Origin: Saprospirales bacterium
GTDB taxonomy: Bacteria > Bacteroidota > Bacteroidia > Chitinophagales > Saprospiraceae
DNA length: 64,000 bases
Direction: 5' to 3'
Assembly: GCA_016703765.1 (NCBI GenBank)
Contig: JADJBL010000019.1
Span: 9,961 to 73,960 of the forward strand
The notes under the pieces are model-generated. The model had not been told where the DNA came from. It saw nothing but the letters and a program-made list of their open reading frames with translations, and ran no database searches. The position numbers were made by a program, and so were the translations under genes. Numbering within the stretch: position 1 is the first letter of the stretch; every line of letters begins with the position of its first letter. This document shows positions 27,136 to 37,591 of the stretch, piece by piece.

Positions 27136-28095
27136 CTAGAAAAACCGGGGGTTTACGATATCCTCTCCCTCGGCTTTCCCAAAGCAAACGCGCAGCAATA
27201 CTTCCATGCTGCCCGTATTGAAGTCGCGCAATTCGGATAGGGTGATATCGTAGGAAAATCCGAGGAACAACATCTTGGAAATTTGGGCCGCCAGCAGAAT
27301 ATCCACCGATTCGCCGAAGCCGGTGGAGGACCCTCCTAAGCGGTAGGTCAATCCCGCGATATAGCGCTCCGTGAAGATGGCGCTCAGGTTGACGTCGGCG
27401 TCGATCGGGGCATTGGGCACGAATTTGACCAGGGTTTGAGGCTGGAACCGCACATTCTCGCCGGCCTGTATCGACACCCCGCCCATCAGGTACACGTGCT
27501 GCACCTCGCGGCTGAGGGTTTGCTGGCTCTCGGCAAAGTCGATATTGTTCGGGAGCAGGCGGGGCGCAGAAAGTCCGAGGTAGAATTTCTCCCCCTGGTA
27601 GTACATCCCCGTTCCAAAGTTAAACAGGAACCTGCGCTGGCTCAGATCGGGAACTGCCGGATCGATCTCCAGCGGCTGGGTTCCGTGGAGCCTTTCGTCC
27701 TGAAAGTCGATAGACAAAGAGCGGATAGAGCCCTGGATGCCGATACCCAGATAGCCGCGCCAAAGGGGAAAACGATAGGAGTAGATCCCGTCGAAGGTGA
27801 TTAGCTCCGTGATCCCCACGCTCTGACGGGAGAGGTTGACCCCCACGCCGACCCGCTGGTTGAGCAGGGGCATGTTGAAGGTGAGCACCTGCATTTGGGG
27901 GGCGCCTTCAATCCCTAGCCATTGGTTGCGGTAAATGGCGGTGATGCAGGGCGCTTCGCGCGCTCCGGCGAAACCGGGGTTGTAACCCAGTTTGTAGTAC
28001 ATGAACTGGGTATTGTGGGCCTCCTGTTGGGCAAAAGCCAGGGAGGGAAGGACCAGGAGGGCTGCGATAATTATGTTGGAAAAAATTGCTTTCAT
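27136..28095 (-). CDS. PorP/SprF family outer membrane protein
   Basis: A 319-residue protein: signal peptide MKAIFSNIIIAALLVLPSLA, then the PorP/SprF core that starts QFMYYKLGYNPGFAG and continues ITAIYRNQWLGIEGAPQM. The remainder alternates short beta strands typical of a 14-strand barrel, and the C-terminus ends in an aromatic residue (NPRFF). SprF in Flavobacterium is needed for surface delivery of the giant adhesin SprB, and paralogues sit beside other type B cargo genes. Here it follows the 2,453-residue HYR/CHU_C protein and precedes the OmpA-PD40 gene, so it is probably the dedicated partner of that cargo. Confidence 0.92.
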   Translation of the reverse strand: MKAIFSNIIIAALLVLPSLAFAQQEAHNTQFMYYKLGYNPGFAGAREAPCITAIYRNQWLGIEGAPQMQVLTFNMPLLNQRVGVGVNLSRQSVGITELITFDGIYSYRFPLWRGYLGIGIQGSIRSLSIDFQDERLHGTQPLEIDPAVPDLSQRRFLFNFGTGMYYQGEKFYLGLSAPRLLPNNIDFAESQQTLSREVQHVYLMGGVSIQAGENVRFQPQTLVKFVPNAPIDADVNLSAIFTERYIAGLTYRLGGSSTGFGESVDILLAAQISKMLFLGFSYDITLSELRDFNTGSMEVLLRVCFGKAEGEDIVNPRFF

Positions 28096-28131
28096 GATTC
28101 GACAGTTTCGATTTTGGGAAAGTTGATTGCC

Positions 28132-31100
28132 TTAACGCTGAATGATGAGGAATCCATTTTGCCGCTCGGAGCCATTCCCAAAGTCGACAATGAAGAAATA
28201 GGTCCCCGCCGGCAGCTCTCCCCCGGCATAGGTCCCCTGCCAATTGTTGCGGTATGGGTTTCCCCGGAAGACTTCGTCGCCCCACTGATTGAAGATGACG
28301 ATCAGATTATCGGGGAAAGCCAGGGGGTCGGCCAGGCATGGGATCACGAAGTAGTCGTTAATGCCGTCTCCGTTGGGGGTAATGATGGTCGGGATATCGC
28401 AGGGCGCATCCCCACCGATCTCAAAATAAACCGTCGCCGTGGAGCAGTTGCAACCGTCGGCGCAGATCTCATAGGTGAAAAAATCATTCCCCGCAAACCG
28501 GATATCCGCCCGGTAGATGAAAGACCCATCGGGAAGTATTTCCACCACCCCGTGGGTCGGCGGAGTGATCAGATTTACAAAATAGCCGGCCGGCTTGAAG
28601 TCGTTGGAGGCTACGTTGTCCTGAATTACCCCCGCAAAAGGAACGGTGAAGGTTTCGTCCTCGGCATCGGGCTCGAAGGCATAGGTGACCACAATCGTGT
28701 CCATTCCGGATCCTCCGCACAAACCGCCGTTGAGGGTCCAGATGAATACGTTCTCTCCGGTCACCAGATTGCAGGCCTCGGAGTAGGGGTCGAACACGTT
28801 CGAAAAAATGATATTGGGATCGGTAGAAGACCAAATGCCGTAGCCCACTCCGGGCGCCTCCGCATTCAGTCGGGTACAACCGTCGGAGCAATCCTGATAG
28901 TCGGCGCCTGCAAAGGAACTGCCATCGAGGACCGTAATGATCACGGTGTCGGATTCCAGCCCGCAGCCCATATCGGGGAGGGTCCAGAAAAAGCGGTATT
29001 CATTTCCAGGTATCAAACCCGTAACCAGGGTCCCCGGATCCAAAGGATCATTGATCACCACGTCCAGCTGGGTCTGCCCCGGAGGCTGTGTCCAGAATCC
29101 ATCGCCCAGCAGGGGCGGGGCGGCGTTCAGCAGGATGGAGTTAATGGCGCAGGTGTCGATGTCGAAGCCGGCGAAAGCCTGTTCCACCATATCGACAAAG
29201 ACCTCGAGCTCGTCGGAGGAATAGTCCAGGCAAGCCCCGTTGCTCAGGGACCAGGTAAAGGTGTAGGTTAGCCCGGGAATCAGTCCGGAAACCGTCGTGG
29301 ACGGCATGTCCGGGTTGGCGATCTGCACCCCGCCCGGATTTCCACCCGTGAGGGTCCATAGCCCCGTCCCGATGGAAGGAGGCGTAGCGGCCAGGTTGAG
29401 CGCCTGACCTTCGCATACGTTCTGGTCAGGACCCGCATTGGCCGTATTGGGAGGTATTTCCGAAAAGAGAACGGAAATGGGGTTGGAGGGAAACGATTCG
29501 CAAAAATCGAACTGGGCTACTACGTAAAAGTTATTAAACCCAGGAAAGAATCCGCCCAGGTCGTTTATGGCCAGAATCAGGGAAGGAGAAGGTCCTCCGA
29601 TCAAACCCAGGCCCTCGTGGTACCAGAGGTAGGTAGCTCCGGGCGTCGCGGAGGAGGGAACAATGGAGAGGACCAATTGCGCATCCGGATCATCCAGGCA
29701 AATAGCGCCGGCCTGAGCAAGCGTGGGTTTGTCCGGACGGTCGAGCACCAGCACATTCGTGGAAGCGGTGGCCGATGAACATCCCTCTACGGTTACCACG
29801 ACCGTATAAATGCCGGCGTTGTCGGTTTCAGAGTCCGGAATCACCGGGTTGCAAATACCGGAGCTGAAATCCGGGGCCTTAAACCATGCGTACTGCACAT
29901 TGCCGGTAAAACAGGTCGTGTATAATTCGATAGGGTCGCCCTCGCAGACCGGCCCGTTGTTGGAAGCCGAGATAATCGGGGTAGAATTTACGGTCAACAC
30001 GGAGATCGGGGAAGGATCGGTCTCGCAACCGTCCACATCCACCACCACGAAGTAGTTACCGCTATCCGTGGCGGGGTTGAGGTTGTTGAGCGGGAGGGAA
30101 GGCCCGGTCGTGGTCAGGATGCCGCCGCCCGGCAGATGCCATTCATAAGTTTCTACCACCCCGTTGTATTGGTCGACGGTAATGAGGACCACGGATTCGC
30201 CTTCGCAGAACGGCGGGTCGCCCACAAAAGCGGGCGGAGTAGGCGTCGGAAGGATGGAACCAATGTCGACCACCGTCGTGACCGGCGCCGATACGCAGCC
30301 GTTCCCGTCCGTCACCACAAGGGTATAAGGGCCGTTGTTCAGCTCGGTCGCATTGGCGATGAGCCCGGGGTAGCCGGTGAACATATAATTCCCGCTCGGA
30401 CCTCCCGTCCATTTGAATACATAGGTTCCGTTATTGGGTGGGGAAACCGTCGCAGTGAGCGTCACGTTGGTGGGCCCCGGAGGGCAATTCAGCGCGTTGT
30501 TGCTGATGCTGGTAATGACAGGGGCCTGGTTGACGGCCACCGTCGTACTGGCGGAGTTTTTACAACCCAACGCCGAAATGACATCGACGGTATAGACCCC
30601 GGGAACCGGCGGCAGGGTTTGGTTTTGACCGGCGTAGGTCGCCCCGCCGGGAGCCGTCCAAAGGTAGCTCGCGCCCGCGAGGAAACTGGCGGTCAACTCC
30701 AGGCTCTCGTTGTTGCAGAGCGGGCTGTTGCTGCTCGCATCGACGTTGGGAAGGGGAGCGACATAAAGGAAAATCGGCGCGGAGGCGTACGAGGGACAGA
30801 ATCCGTCGTTGACCACCAGCGTCCAGTTGCCCTGATGGCTTTGGATGGTCGTATTTTCTATCACGAGCGAAGGCCCCGTAGTCACAAAAATTTCAAACTG
30901 AGGAGAAGTCCACTGATAGGAGGTCACCCCGGTAATATTGGTCAGCAGGGTAACCGTATCGCCCTGGCAGGCCGGGTTATCGGGGGAGGTGGGGTTGAAG
31001 ATCTGCGGCGTATCCGGGCGGTCCAGCACATTGACAATGGTAAAGTCGGGCGCCGAAGGGCAACCGTTACGGAAAACCGTCAGGGTGTAAACCCCATCGT

Positions 31101-34100
31101 TAAACTCCGTCACGTTGACCACCGGAGGCGGCGTTTGCAGCGTAGAGCTGAACCCCGGCCCCTGCCACAGGTAGGTGATGCCCGGCCCGCTGACCGGCGT
31201 CCCGAGCTGGAAGCTCTCCCCTTCGCAGATGTTGATCACATCGTCGTTGGTCAGGGCAACGGGAGTGGCAGTAATATGGACGCACTGCGAAACGGAGGGG
31301 AAAGACTCGCAGCCATTGCGGATCACCACCACGTAGTAACACTTGTCGCCTTCTGCGTGCGGGCCGGGAAGCGTCAGAGAGGGCACAAGGGTGCTTGAAA
31401 TAAACGTCCCATTGGGCGCTTGCCCGTTGTACCACAGATATTCCACCGGACCGGATGCCGAGACGGGCGGGGTGTTCAATACGATGCTTTCACCGGTGCA
31501 AATACTGTCCGAAACAAAGCTGATCGTCGGCACCAGGGGCAGGGCTTCGATCGAAACCTGTATTTCAGCGCTTGCCGTGCAGCCCGTCAGACCCTCGATG
31601 GTGAGGGTGTACGTTCCGGCATTGACCTGGGTGGCGTTGGGAATAAAGGGATTTTCCTGCGAGGATGAAAAATTGGGCCCTACCCAATGATACATGAATA
31701 TGTTGCTTCCCGGCGCGGAGGGCGGATTGGCAAACAGGAACAAGGTATCGCCCCCGCAACTGCCGGTGGTAAAGGTAGGCTGGGGCGCCTCTCCTTCCAC
31801 CCGGATCAGGGAGGGGCAGCTCGAGGAGTTTCCGGACGGGTCGGTGACCGTCAGGAATACCGTCAGGGTGTCGCCTATGACATCGCAGGTAATGAGGTTG
31901 GGGAAAACGGTCATGGAGGCGATCGAGCAATTGTCGTAACTGCCCAGGTCGATCTCCTGCACATAGACCGTGTCGACGACAATGCCGGAGGGATTGATGT
32001 ACACGATGGTCGTATCGCAGATCGCGACGGGCGCTTCGTTGTCGAGCACGATAATGTCGAAGCTGCAGGAGCCGGTATTGCCGTAGGTATCGGTCACCTC
32101 ATAGGTAATGGTCGTAGTTCCCTGATTGAGCGTGATGGATGGCGGTTCGGTAATGTCGGTAATGACGGTCGGGGGAAAACTCGTGGCGCCGGAAGCCGAA
32201 TAGGAAGGCGCCAGGGTTATGTAGGAAAGGGTCGCCGTGATATAGCTGATCCCGTCGTTGTCGCCGTCCGAATTCACCGGACCTGGGTCGCAGGGGTTAA
32301 TGCCATCCCCCGGGCCGCCCGGCGGAATGGGTATGTTGACGTTGGACAGGGCCTGGAAGTTGGCCGTACCTCCGACGGCCCAGTTGTTGAATTGCAGGGC
32401 GGTGAAGGTGAAAGTGATGATGCTAGGGGTGTTGCAATCCCCCGCTACGACGTTTGACTGGCCTGCCTGTGTCGTTCCGAGGAGATTCCCCAAGGGATCA
32501 AAGAGCGTGAAATACTCGTTTGAGGCATCTACATCGCCGAGGATCTCCAGGGTGAGGGTCACATCCCCGAGGGCTATGGGGGAAAGTCCGGTAAAGGACA
32601 GCGTCTTGTGATCCGCCAGCCAATCCATAAGGTCGGGGCTGTAGCTGAACGTCAGCAGGGAGCTGAGGGAATCGGCCGGAGCGGTTTGGGTGATGGTGGA
32701 GCCTACGCTGCAATTATCTTGCAGACCGGCTACGATGGGTAATTCGACCGCGGCCTGGCAAACGCCCGGATCGGTGTTTGTGGTAAAACCGCTCGGACAG
32801 ACCAGGGCGGGCGCTTCCACATCCTGGACCAATACGTTGAAGGTGCAGATGCTTTCATTTCCCGCGCAATCGGTCACGAAATAATCCACCTTGGTGGTTC
32901 CCAATTCGAATTGTTCGGTGACCGGCATATTGAACAGGCCGGTTTCGCGGGGTCCGTCGTTCAGGCTGTATTCAAACCGCAGTTCGAGCGGGGAGTCCGC
33001 CTGATAAGCCAAATGGGCGTCGACCGTGCCGCCCGGGCAAATATTGTTCACGCTAAACCGCCCTGGCAAGCCGTTCGGAGGGGTATTGGGCGCAAGGGTA
33101 AAAGTTACGCTTCCGTCCTGAGCCCAGAGGTTAAACTGCTGGCTCGGAAAGGAGAAAAGGGTCATGCTGGTGTCGCATTGAGCCGGGGTATTGACCGTTT
33201 GGCCCAGCAAGGCGCCGTTTTCGTCGTAGATCAGCAGGTATTCAAAGGAGCCGTCCCCATCCACGAAATTGAGGTCGAAACGCACATCGACGTTGCCAAG
33301 CGCCTGGGAAGGAGCCGCGGGAACGGGGAAGGTGAACACCAGGGTGTCGATCAGGATATCGAGCTCCAGGCCGGGAGGGGCTGGGGAGGTTACGGGCAGG
33401 GTTTGAAAATAGGAAAGCGGGGAGGGCTCCAGGCCGCAAAGCTCGCTGGCGATAGGGGGAGGCAGGCTGAGCGTCGCGATGCAAAGCCCCGGATCGGCCG
33501 ACACGATGGTATCTCCCGGACAAAAGACGATCAAGGGCGCTTCCGTATCGGCCACGGTAAAGGTAGCGGTGGATTTTCCTTCGTTCCCACAGGCGTCGAT
33601 CGCGATAAAATCGACGGCTTGCCGGCGATAGATGCCCATGAGACTGTCCTCGCAAGTGGCAGGAGGCAGGAAGGGGTTGAGCGTAGTTTCCGTGTTATAA
33701 ACGAGGTAGATGAGGTCTCCCGCAGGGCAGTTGTCCACTGCAGTGGAACCTGCAAGACCGGCAACCCAGGAGTTGAATGCGGCTTCGGCATCCGAATCGG
33801 TGGTGCAGGAAATCGTCATATCCTGTGCCGCAATGACAAAAGCCGGAGGCAGGGTGTCCCGCACGATGATGATCTGAACGGTGGAATCGACATTCCCGCA
33901 GGCGTCGCTGACCGACCAAACCCTGCGGATACTGTACGAGCTGGGGCACAATACGTCGAAGATCTCCTGCTCGTAGTCGGACACCGGAGCGCTGTCGCAC
34001 TCGTCGAACAGATCGGTGGGCATCCCGGTCAGGCTGTCGTCGCCTAGCTGATTACAACTGATATATACTGTATCCGCCGGGGGCGTAAAAGTGGGCGGAA

Positions 34101-35493
34101 GGGTATCGACCACGGAGATGAACTGGGTGTCGATGGCGATATTCTCGCATTCATCCCCCACAATCCAGACCCGTTTGATGAGTTGCTCCTGCGGGCAGGA
34201 AAGGGTATCGATGAAATCGGTGAAAGAAAAAGTGACGTTGGCGGCGCAATTATCCATCAGGTCGGTCGGCTCACCTGTGCTGGAAGGCAGGGAAGCCGTG
34301 CCGCAAACCACGGCGGTATCCGCCGGCGGGGTGAACGTGGGCGCAAGCGTATCGACCACGGTGATGACCTGTTGCACCTGTATGGAGTTGCCGCAGGAAT
34401 CGCTGGCAGCCCAGATCCGGGTAATCGTATAGGAATAATCGGAACAGCCCTCTCCGCTGGTTTGGGTGGTTAATTCAATAAAAAAAGGCGCCGGTCCGAT
34501 TGAGGAACAATTGTCCGCGACGGTCACGGCTGGAGCGGGAGGAATCATTTCGTGGCAACTCAGCGTGGTGTCTGCCGGTACCCCGAACAGAACCGGGGCA
34601 AGGGTGTCGATCGCCGTGAAACTGGCGGAAATGGTATCGAAAAGCCCGCAGGCATCTACTGCTGTAAAAATGATGGTGACGGTTTCCTGGCAGGAATCCG
34701 GGAAGGTGGGCGGGCCGATGAAGGAAAAGTTCAGTGCATCGCAGTTGTCGACCGTTCCGGTTGAAACGAGTCCGAGTTGGTTGGTAAGCCAGTCCTGGTA
34801 ATCGTCTTGCCCGCAAAATGAAACCTCGTCCTGAGGCGCCACCTGAATATCCGGCGCCGTCATATCGGGCAAGATGGTGATGAACTGTGTTTTGATCAGG
34901 GTAAATCCACTCGGGTCGGTGATGGTCCAGGAGCGGGTGATCACAAGGGGTTGACTGCCGCACCAGGACGCCGGCGGGAGCTGGTTATCCACGGATGGGA
35001 CATTCACGGTTCCCAGGCAGTTGTCGAAAGCCTGAAGGACGAGAGGGGCAGGAAAATCGGCCACGCAGTTGATGGTCACGTTGCCCGGGGCCGGAGTAAT
35101 AAAAGTCGGAGGGCTGTTATCCAAAAAGTGGACCTGGTAGGTAAAAGTGTCGATATTCCCCTGGTCATCTTCCACGATATAGTAAACCTGCACGGTTTGC
35201 GGGCCAAAAATTGGATCGCCGACGGAATAGCCGGTCAATGCAGGATCTATCCCGGTAACTCCCATCGGCGGGTACAGAATGGTTGCCGGAGGCATCAGGA
35301 TAGAGGTGATCGTCGGTTCGTGGGGTACGAAGACGCTGTCGCAATTGATATCCAGATAAAAGGTATTATCCGGATCGGGGATAAAGGAGAAGTAGGGGGA
35401 GGTGTTCAATTGGGCATTTGCCTGCAGGGCCAGAAAAGCAAGGCAAATGGAAAAAAATACCTTCAGTAGATTTTTGTGTAACCGGTTTTGCAT
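28132..35493 (-). CDS. Giant HYR/Ig-like repeat surface protein with T9SS type B domain
   Basis: A 2,453-residue protein. The start MQNRLHKNLLKVFFSICLAF is chosen because it opens a signal peptide. The frame is open 40 codons further upstream but without sense. The N-terminal half has HYR domains (DNSPPTFITPAPGNVTINC; phrases such as VTVADNCSS). The central half has cysteine-bearing Ig/PKD-like repeats (AGPDQNVCEGQALNL). At about residues 2270-2350 lies a cadherin-like segment (PPTHGVVEILPDGSFIYRAD). The last 90 residues form the gliding-associated C-terminal domain (TIITPNGDGINDYFVIP, VIFNQWGDEVF, GTYFFIVD). It heads a unit with PorP/SprF, OmpA-PD40 and a second T9SS protein. Adhesin function is inferred. 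Confidence 0.88.
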   Translation of the reverse strand: MQNRLHKNLLKVFFSICLAFLALQANAQLNTSPYFSFIPDPDNTFYLDINCDSVFVPHEPTITSILMPPATILYPPMGVTGIDPALTGYSVGDPIFGPQTVQVYYIVEDDQGNIDTFTYQVHFLDNSPPTFITPAPGNVTINCVADFPAPLVLQAFDNCLGTVNVPSVDNQLPPASWCGSQPLVITRSWTITDPSGFTLIKTQFITILPDMTAPDIQVAPQDEVSFCGQDDYQDWLTNQLGLVSTGTVDNCDALNFSFIGPPTFPDSCQETVTIIFTAVDACGLFDTISASFTAIDTLAPVLFGVPADTTLSCHEMIPPAPAVTVADNCSSIGPAPFFIELTTQTSGEGCSDYSYTITRIWAASDSCGNSIQVQQVITVVDTLAPTFTPPADTAVVCGTASLPSSTGEPTDLMDNCAANVTFSFTDFIDTLSCPQEQLIKRVWIVGDECENIAIDTQFISVVDTLPPTFTPPADTVYISCNQLGDDSLTGMPTDLFDECDSAPVSDYEQEIFDVLCPSSYSIRRVWSVSDACGNVDSTVQIIIVRDTLPPAFVIAAQDMTISCTTDSDAEAAFNSWVAGLAGSTAVDNCPAGDLIYLVYNTETTLNPFLPPATCEDSLMGIYRRQAVDFIAIDACGNEGKSTATFTVADTEAPLIVFCPGDTIVSADPGLCIATLSLPPPIASELCGLEPSPLSYFQTLPVTSPAPPGLELDILIDTLVFTFPVPAAPSQALGNVDVRFDLNFVDGDGSFEYLLIYDENGALLGQTVNTPAQCDTSMTLFSFPSQQFNLWAQDGSVTFTLAPNTPPNGLPGRFSVNNICPGGTVDAHLAYQADSPLELRFEYSLNDGPRETGLFNMPVTEQFELGTTKVDYFVTDCAGNESICTFNVLVQDVEAPALVCPSGFTTNTDPGVCQAAVELPIVAGLQDNCSVGSTITQTAPADSLSSLLTFSYSPDLMDWLADHKTLSFTGLSPIALGDVTLTLEILGDVDASNEYFTLFDPLGNLLGTTQAGQSNVVAGDCNTPSIITFTFTALQFNNWAVGGTANFQALSNVNIPIPPGGPGDGINPCDPGPVNSDGDNDGISYITATLSYITLAPSYSASGATSFPPTVITDITEPPSITLNQGTTTITYEVTDTYGNTGSCSFDIIVLDNEAPVAICDTTIVYINPSGIVVDTVYVQEIDLGSYDNCSIASMTVFPNLITCDVIGDTLTVFLTVTDPSGNSSSCPSLIRVEGEAPQPTFTTGSCGGDTLFLFANPPSAPGSNIFMYHWVGPNFSSSQENPFIPNATQVNAGTYTLTIEGLTGCTASAEIQVSIEALPLVPTISFVSDSICTGESIVLNTPPVSASGPVEYLWYNGQAPNGTFISSTLVPSLTLPGPHAEGDKCYYVVVIRNGCESFPSVSQCVHITATPVALTNDDVINICEGESFQLGTPVSGPGITYLWQGPGFSSTLQTPPPVVNVTEFNDGVYTLTVFRNGCPSAPDFTIVNVLDRPDTPQIFNPTSPDNPACQGDTVTLLTNITGVTSYQWTSPQFEIFVTTGPSLVIENTTIQSHQGNWTLVVNDGFCPSYASAPIFLYVAPLPNVDASSNSPLCNNESLELTASFLAGASYLWTAPGGATYAGQNQTLPPVPGVYTVDVISALGCKNSASTTVAVNQAPVITSISNNALNCPPGPTNVTLTATVSPPNNGTYVFKWTGGPSGNYMFTGYPGLIANATELNNGPYTLVVTDGNGCVSAPVTTVVDIGSILPTPTPPAFVGDPPFCEGESVVLITVDQYNGVVETYEWHLPGGGILTTTGPSLPLNNLNPATDSGNYFVVVDVDGCETDPSPISVLTVNSTPIISASNNGPVCEGDPIELYTTCFTGNVQYAWFKAPDFSSGICNPVIPDSETDNAGIYTVVVTVEGCSSATASTNVLVLDRPDKPTLAQAGAICLDDPDAQLVLSIVPSSATPGATYLWYHEGLGLIGGPSPSLILAINDLGGFFPGFNNFYVVAQFDFCESFPSNPISVLFSEIPPNTANAGPDQNVCEGQALNLAATPPSIGTGLWTLTGGNPGGVQIANPDMPSTTVSGLIPGLTYTFTWSLSNGACLDYSSDELEVFVDMVEQAFAGFDIDTCAINSILLNAAPPLLGDGFWTQPPGQTQLDVVINDPLDPGTLVTGLIPGNEYRFFWTLPDMGCGLESDTVIITVLDGSSFAGADYQDCSDGCTRLNAEAPGVGYGIWSSTDPNIIFSNVFDPYSEACNLVTGENVFIWTLNGGLCGGSGMDTIVVTYAFEPDAEDETFTVPFAGVIQDNVASNDFKPAGYFVNLITPPTHGVVEILPDGSFIYRADIRFAGNDFFTYEICADGCNCSTATVYFEIGGDAPCDIPTIITPNGDGINDYFVIPCLADPLAFPDNLIVIFNQWGDEVFRGNPYRNNWQGTYAGGELPAGTYFFIVDFGNGSERQNGFLIIQR

Positions 35494-35643
35494 ATCAACA
35501 ATTTTATCGTTGGATAGGTACGTGGGATTTACAGGTTTCTGATCAATGGAATAGACTGCCAATGAGAGATAAGGGTACAGTTTTTTGTTGTTTGGACAAC
35601 AACCCCGTGGCAATGCGTGTGAGATAACACCGTGAAGTCAGCG

Positions 35644-35651
35644 CAAAAGTA
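35644..35651 (-). promoter_or_regulatory. Putative -7 element of the surface-protein operon
   Basis: On the minus strand TACTTTTG followed by GCGC lies 150 bases before the giant HYR gene and matches TAnnTTTG exactly. I see no clear TTG -33 box upstream, so it is tentative. The leader would be about 140 bases. Confidence 0.3.
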
Positions 35652-35686
35652 AGGGAAAAGTTGAGGAATGGAAAGCCCCGCGAGGT

Positions 35687-35911
35687 TCAGGCCTCATCTT
35701 TTTCTTCCTTTTCCTTCTTATCTACGTGTTCAGGGTCCTTTTCGTTCTTCTCCGAAAGCTTTTTGTCGTCGACGTGTTCGTTGAGGAATTTGTTGATCCG
35801 CTCGATCTCGAAGTTGGAGGTGATCTCCCCAAATTCGTCGATCCGGATGTCGAATCCTTCCAGGTCCCGGTTTACTTCCGGTTTACCTTCCATGGGTTTT
35901 TTCTTGGGCAT
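35687..35911 (-). CDS. Small conserved acidic protein, 74 residues
   Basis: The ORF starts MPKKKPMEGKPEVNRDLEGF and continues DIRIDEFGEITSNFEIERIN with a low-complexity Lys/Glu/Asp tail. I recall this short protein as conserved in Bacteroidota with the same opening and the D-I-x-I-D-x-F-G-E-I core. No function is known. It lies 31 bases downstream of gltX on the same strand and is probably co-transcribed. The conserved core and the spacing make it a real gene despite its size. Confidence 0.75.
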   Translation of the reverse strand: MPKKKPMEGKPEVNRDLEGFDIRIDEFGEITSNFEIERINKFLNEHVDDKKLSEKNEKDPEHVDKKEKEEKDEA

Positions 35912-35942
35912 TCGGGACTGTTTGTAAAAGAACGGCCTCCGC

Positions 35943-37463
35943 TCAGGAAACGCTGTTCTTGAAATGATCCAACGCTCGCTCCAAACGCTGCACCGAGGCT
36001 TCTTTTCCCAGCAGCTCCATCATATCGAAGACCCCGGGTCCTTTCATGGCGCCGGTCAGGGCGATGCGGAGAAGGGTCAGGATGTCTCCGGGCTTGATCT
36101 GCTGGTCCTTGAGCCATTGGGTCACGGCGTCATGCAGCGGACCGGCTTCGAAAGCAGCTTGATCCCGGATAAAAGAGATCACCCCTTCCATCGCGGGGAC
36201 CAGATCGGGCCTCCACTTTTTGGAAACGGCTTCCGGATCGAAAGCGACGGCGGGTTCGAGCAGGTAGTGACCGGCATCCCAAAATTCGGGCAGGAAATGC
36301 ACCCGATCCTTGAGCAGGCCGCAATATTTTTGGAGAAAGGCGTCGGAGATGTTGAGCCCTTTTGTCTCCAGGTAGGGGCGAAACTCCCTGGCCAGTGCAT
36401 CATTGGGCGAGGTCTGAATATATTGGTGGTTAAACCATTTGGCCTTGTCGAAATCGAAGCGGGCGCCTCCCTTGCCGATCTTTTCCACGGAGAAAGCCTG
36501 CGTCAGTTCCTCGAGGGAAAAGAGCTCCTGCTCGGTGCCGGAGTTCCAGCCCAGGAGAGCCAGAAAGTTGAGCACGGCCCTGGGGTCGAACCCGAATTCC
36601 CGGAATCCGGTGAAAGAATCTTCGGCGCTTTCGCCTTTCCAGGAAAGCGGAAAAACGGGGATACCGAGCCTCGTCCCGTCGCGTTTGCTGAGCTTGCCCT
36701 TTCCGTCGGGTTTGAGGATGAGGGGCAGGTGGGCAAAAACGGGCATGGTATCTTCCCATCCGAATGCCCGGTACAGCAACACGTGGTGCCCGGTGCTGGG
36801 CAGCCATTCCTCCCCCCGGATGACATGGGTGATGCGCATCAGGTGGTCGTCGACGATGTTGGCCAGGTGGTAGGTGGGCATGCCATCGGCCTTGAGGAGC
36901 ACCTTGTCGTCAAGCTCCTGGCTCTGGAAATGGACCTGTCCGCGGATCAGGTCCTCCACCACGACGTCCTGGTTGTCGGGCACCTTGAGGCGGACGGTAT
37001 AAGGTACGCCCTGGTCCAGGAGATTTTGGAGTTCTCCGGACGGAAGGCTGAGGCTGTTTTTCAGCTCCATGCGCACCGAGGCGTCGTATTTGAAGTTCGG
37101 GTCCTTTTCCCTCCTCGCCTCCAGTTCTTCAGTGGTATCGAAGGCGTAATAGGCGTGGCCGGTCCGGAGCAGTTCCGCTACCTGGGCCTGGTAGATTTCC
37201 TTGCGGTCGGACTGGCGGTAGGGACCGTATTCGCCGCCGAAGCCGGGTCCTTCATCGGGCTTGAGCCCGCACCAGAGCAGGGATTCGATGATATATTCTT
37301 CGGCGCCGGGCACAAAGCGGTTTTGGTCCGTGTCCTCGATGCGGAGGATAAAGGTCCCGTTGTGTTTCCGGGCCAGCAAATAGTTATACAAAGCCGTACG
37401 CACCCCTCCGATGTGAAGGGCGCCCGTCGGACTGGGTGCAAAACGAACGCGGATAGCATCCAT
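35943..37463 (-). CDS. gltX: Glutamyl-tRNA synthetase
   Basis: GltX charges tRNA-Glu. The 506-residue protein opens MDAIRVRFAPSPTGALHIGG, the class I HIGH region, and continues RTALYNYLLARKHNGTFILR and IEDTDQNRFVPG. The KMSKS loop appears as GKLSKRDGTRLG (about residues 256-267). The C-terminal anticodon-binding domain is present to the end (LKDQQIKPGDILTLLRIALT). Length is normal and the gene is intact. It is upstream of the small acidic protein. The divergent polysaccharide deacetylase starts about 130 bases away. Confidence 0.97.
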   Translation of the reverse strand: MDAIRVRFAPSPTGALHIGGVRTALYNYLLARKHNGTFILRIEDTDQNRFVPGAEEYIIESLLWCGLKPDEGPGFGGEYGPYRQSDRKEIYQAQVAELLRTGHAYYAFDTTEELEARREKDPNFKYDASVRMELKNSLSLPSGELQNLLDQGVPYTVRLKVPDNQDVVVEDLIRGQVHFQSQELDDKVLLKADGMPTYHLANIVDDHLMRITHVIRGEEWLPSTGHHVLLYRAFGWEDTMPVFAHLPLILKPDGKGKLSKRDGTRLGIPVFPLSWKGESAEDSFTGFREFGFDPRAVLNFLALLGWNSGTEQELFSLEELTQAFSVEKIGKGGARFDFDKAKWFNHQYIQTSPNDALAREFRPYLETKGLNISDAFLQKYCGLLKDRVHFLPEFWDAGHYLLEPAVAFDPEAVSKKWRPDLVPAMEGVISFIRDQAAFEAGPLHDAVTQWLKDQQIKPGDILTLLRIALTGAMKGPGVFDMMELLGKEASVQRLERALDHFKNSVS

Positions 37464-37591
37464 AAAAAAAGTTAAAAAGACCTGAAAATCATGCTCCTAG
37501 GCAGCAATTACCGCCGGAAATTCGTTTCAAACTAAATTTCGCAAAAGCGGTTTCAAAATTAACAATCCCTGCACATATCAACAGATAAAAG

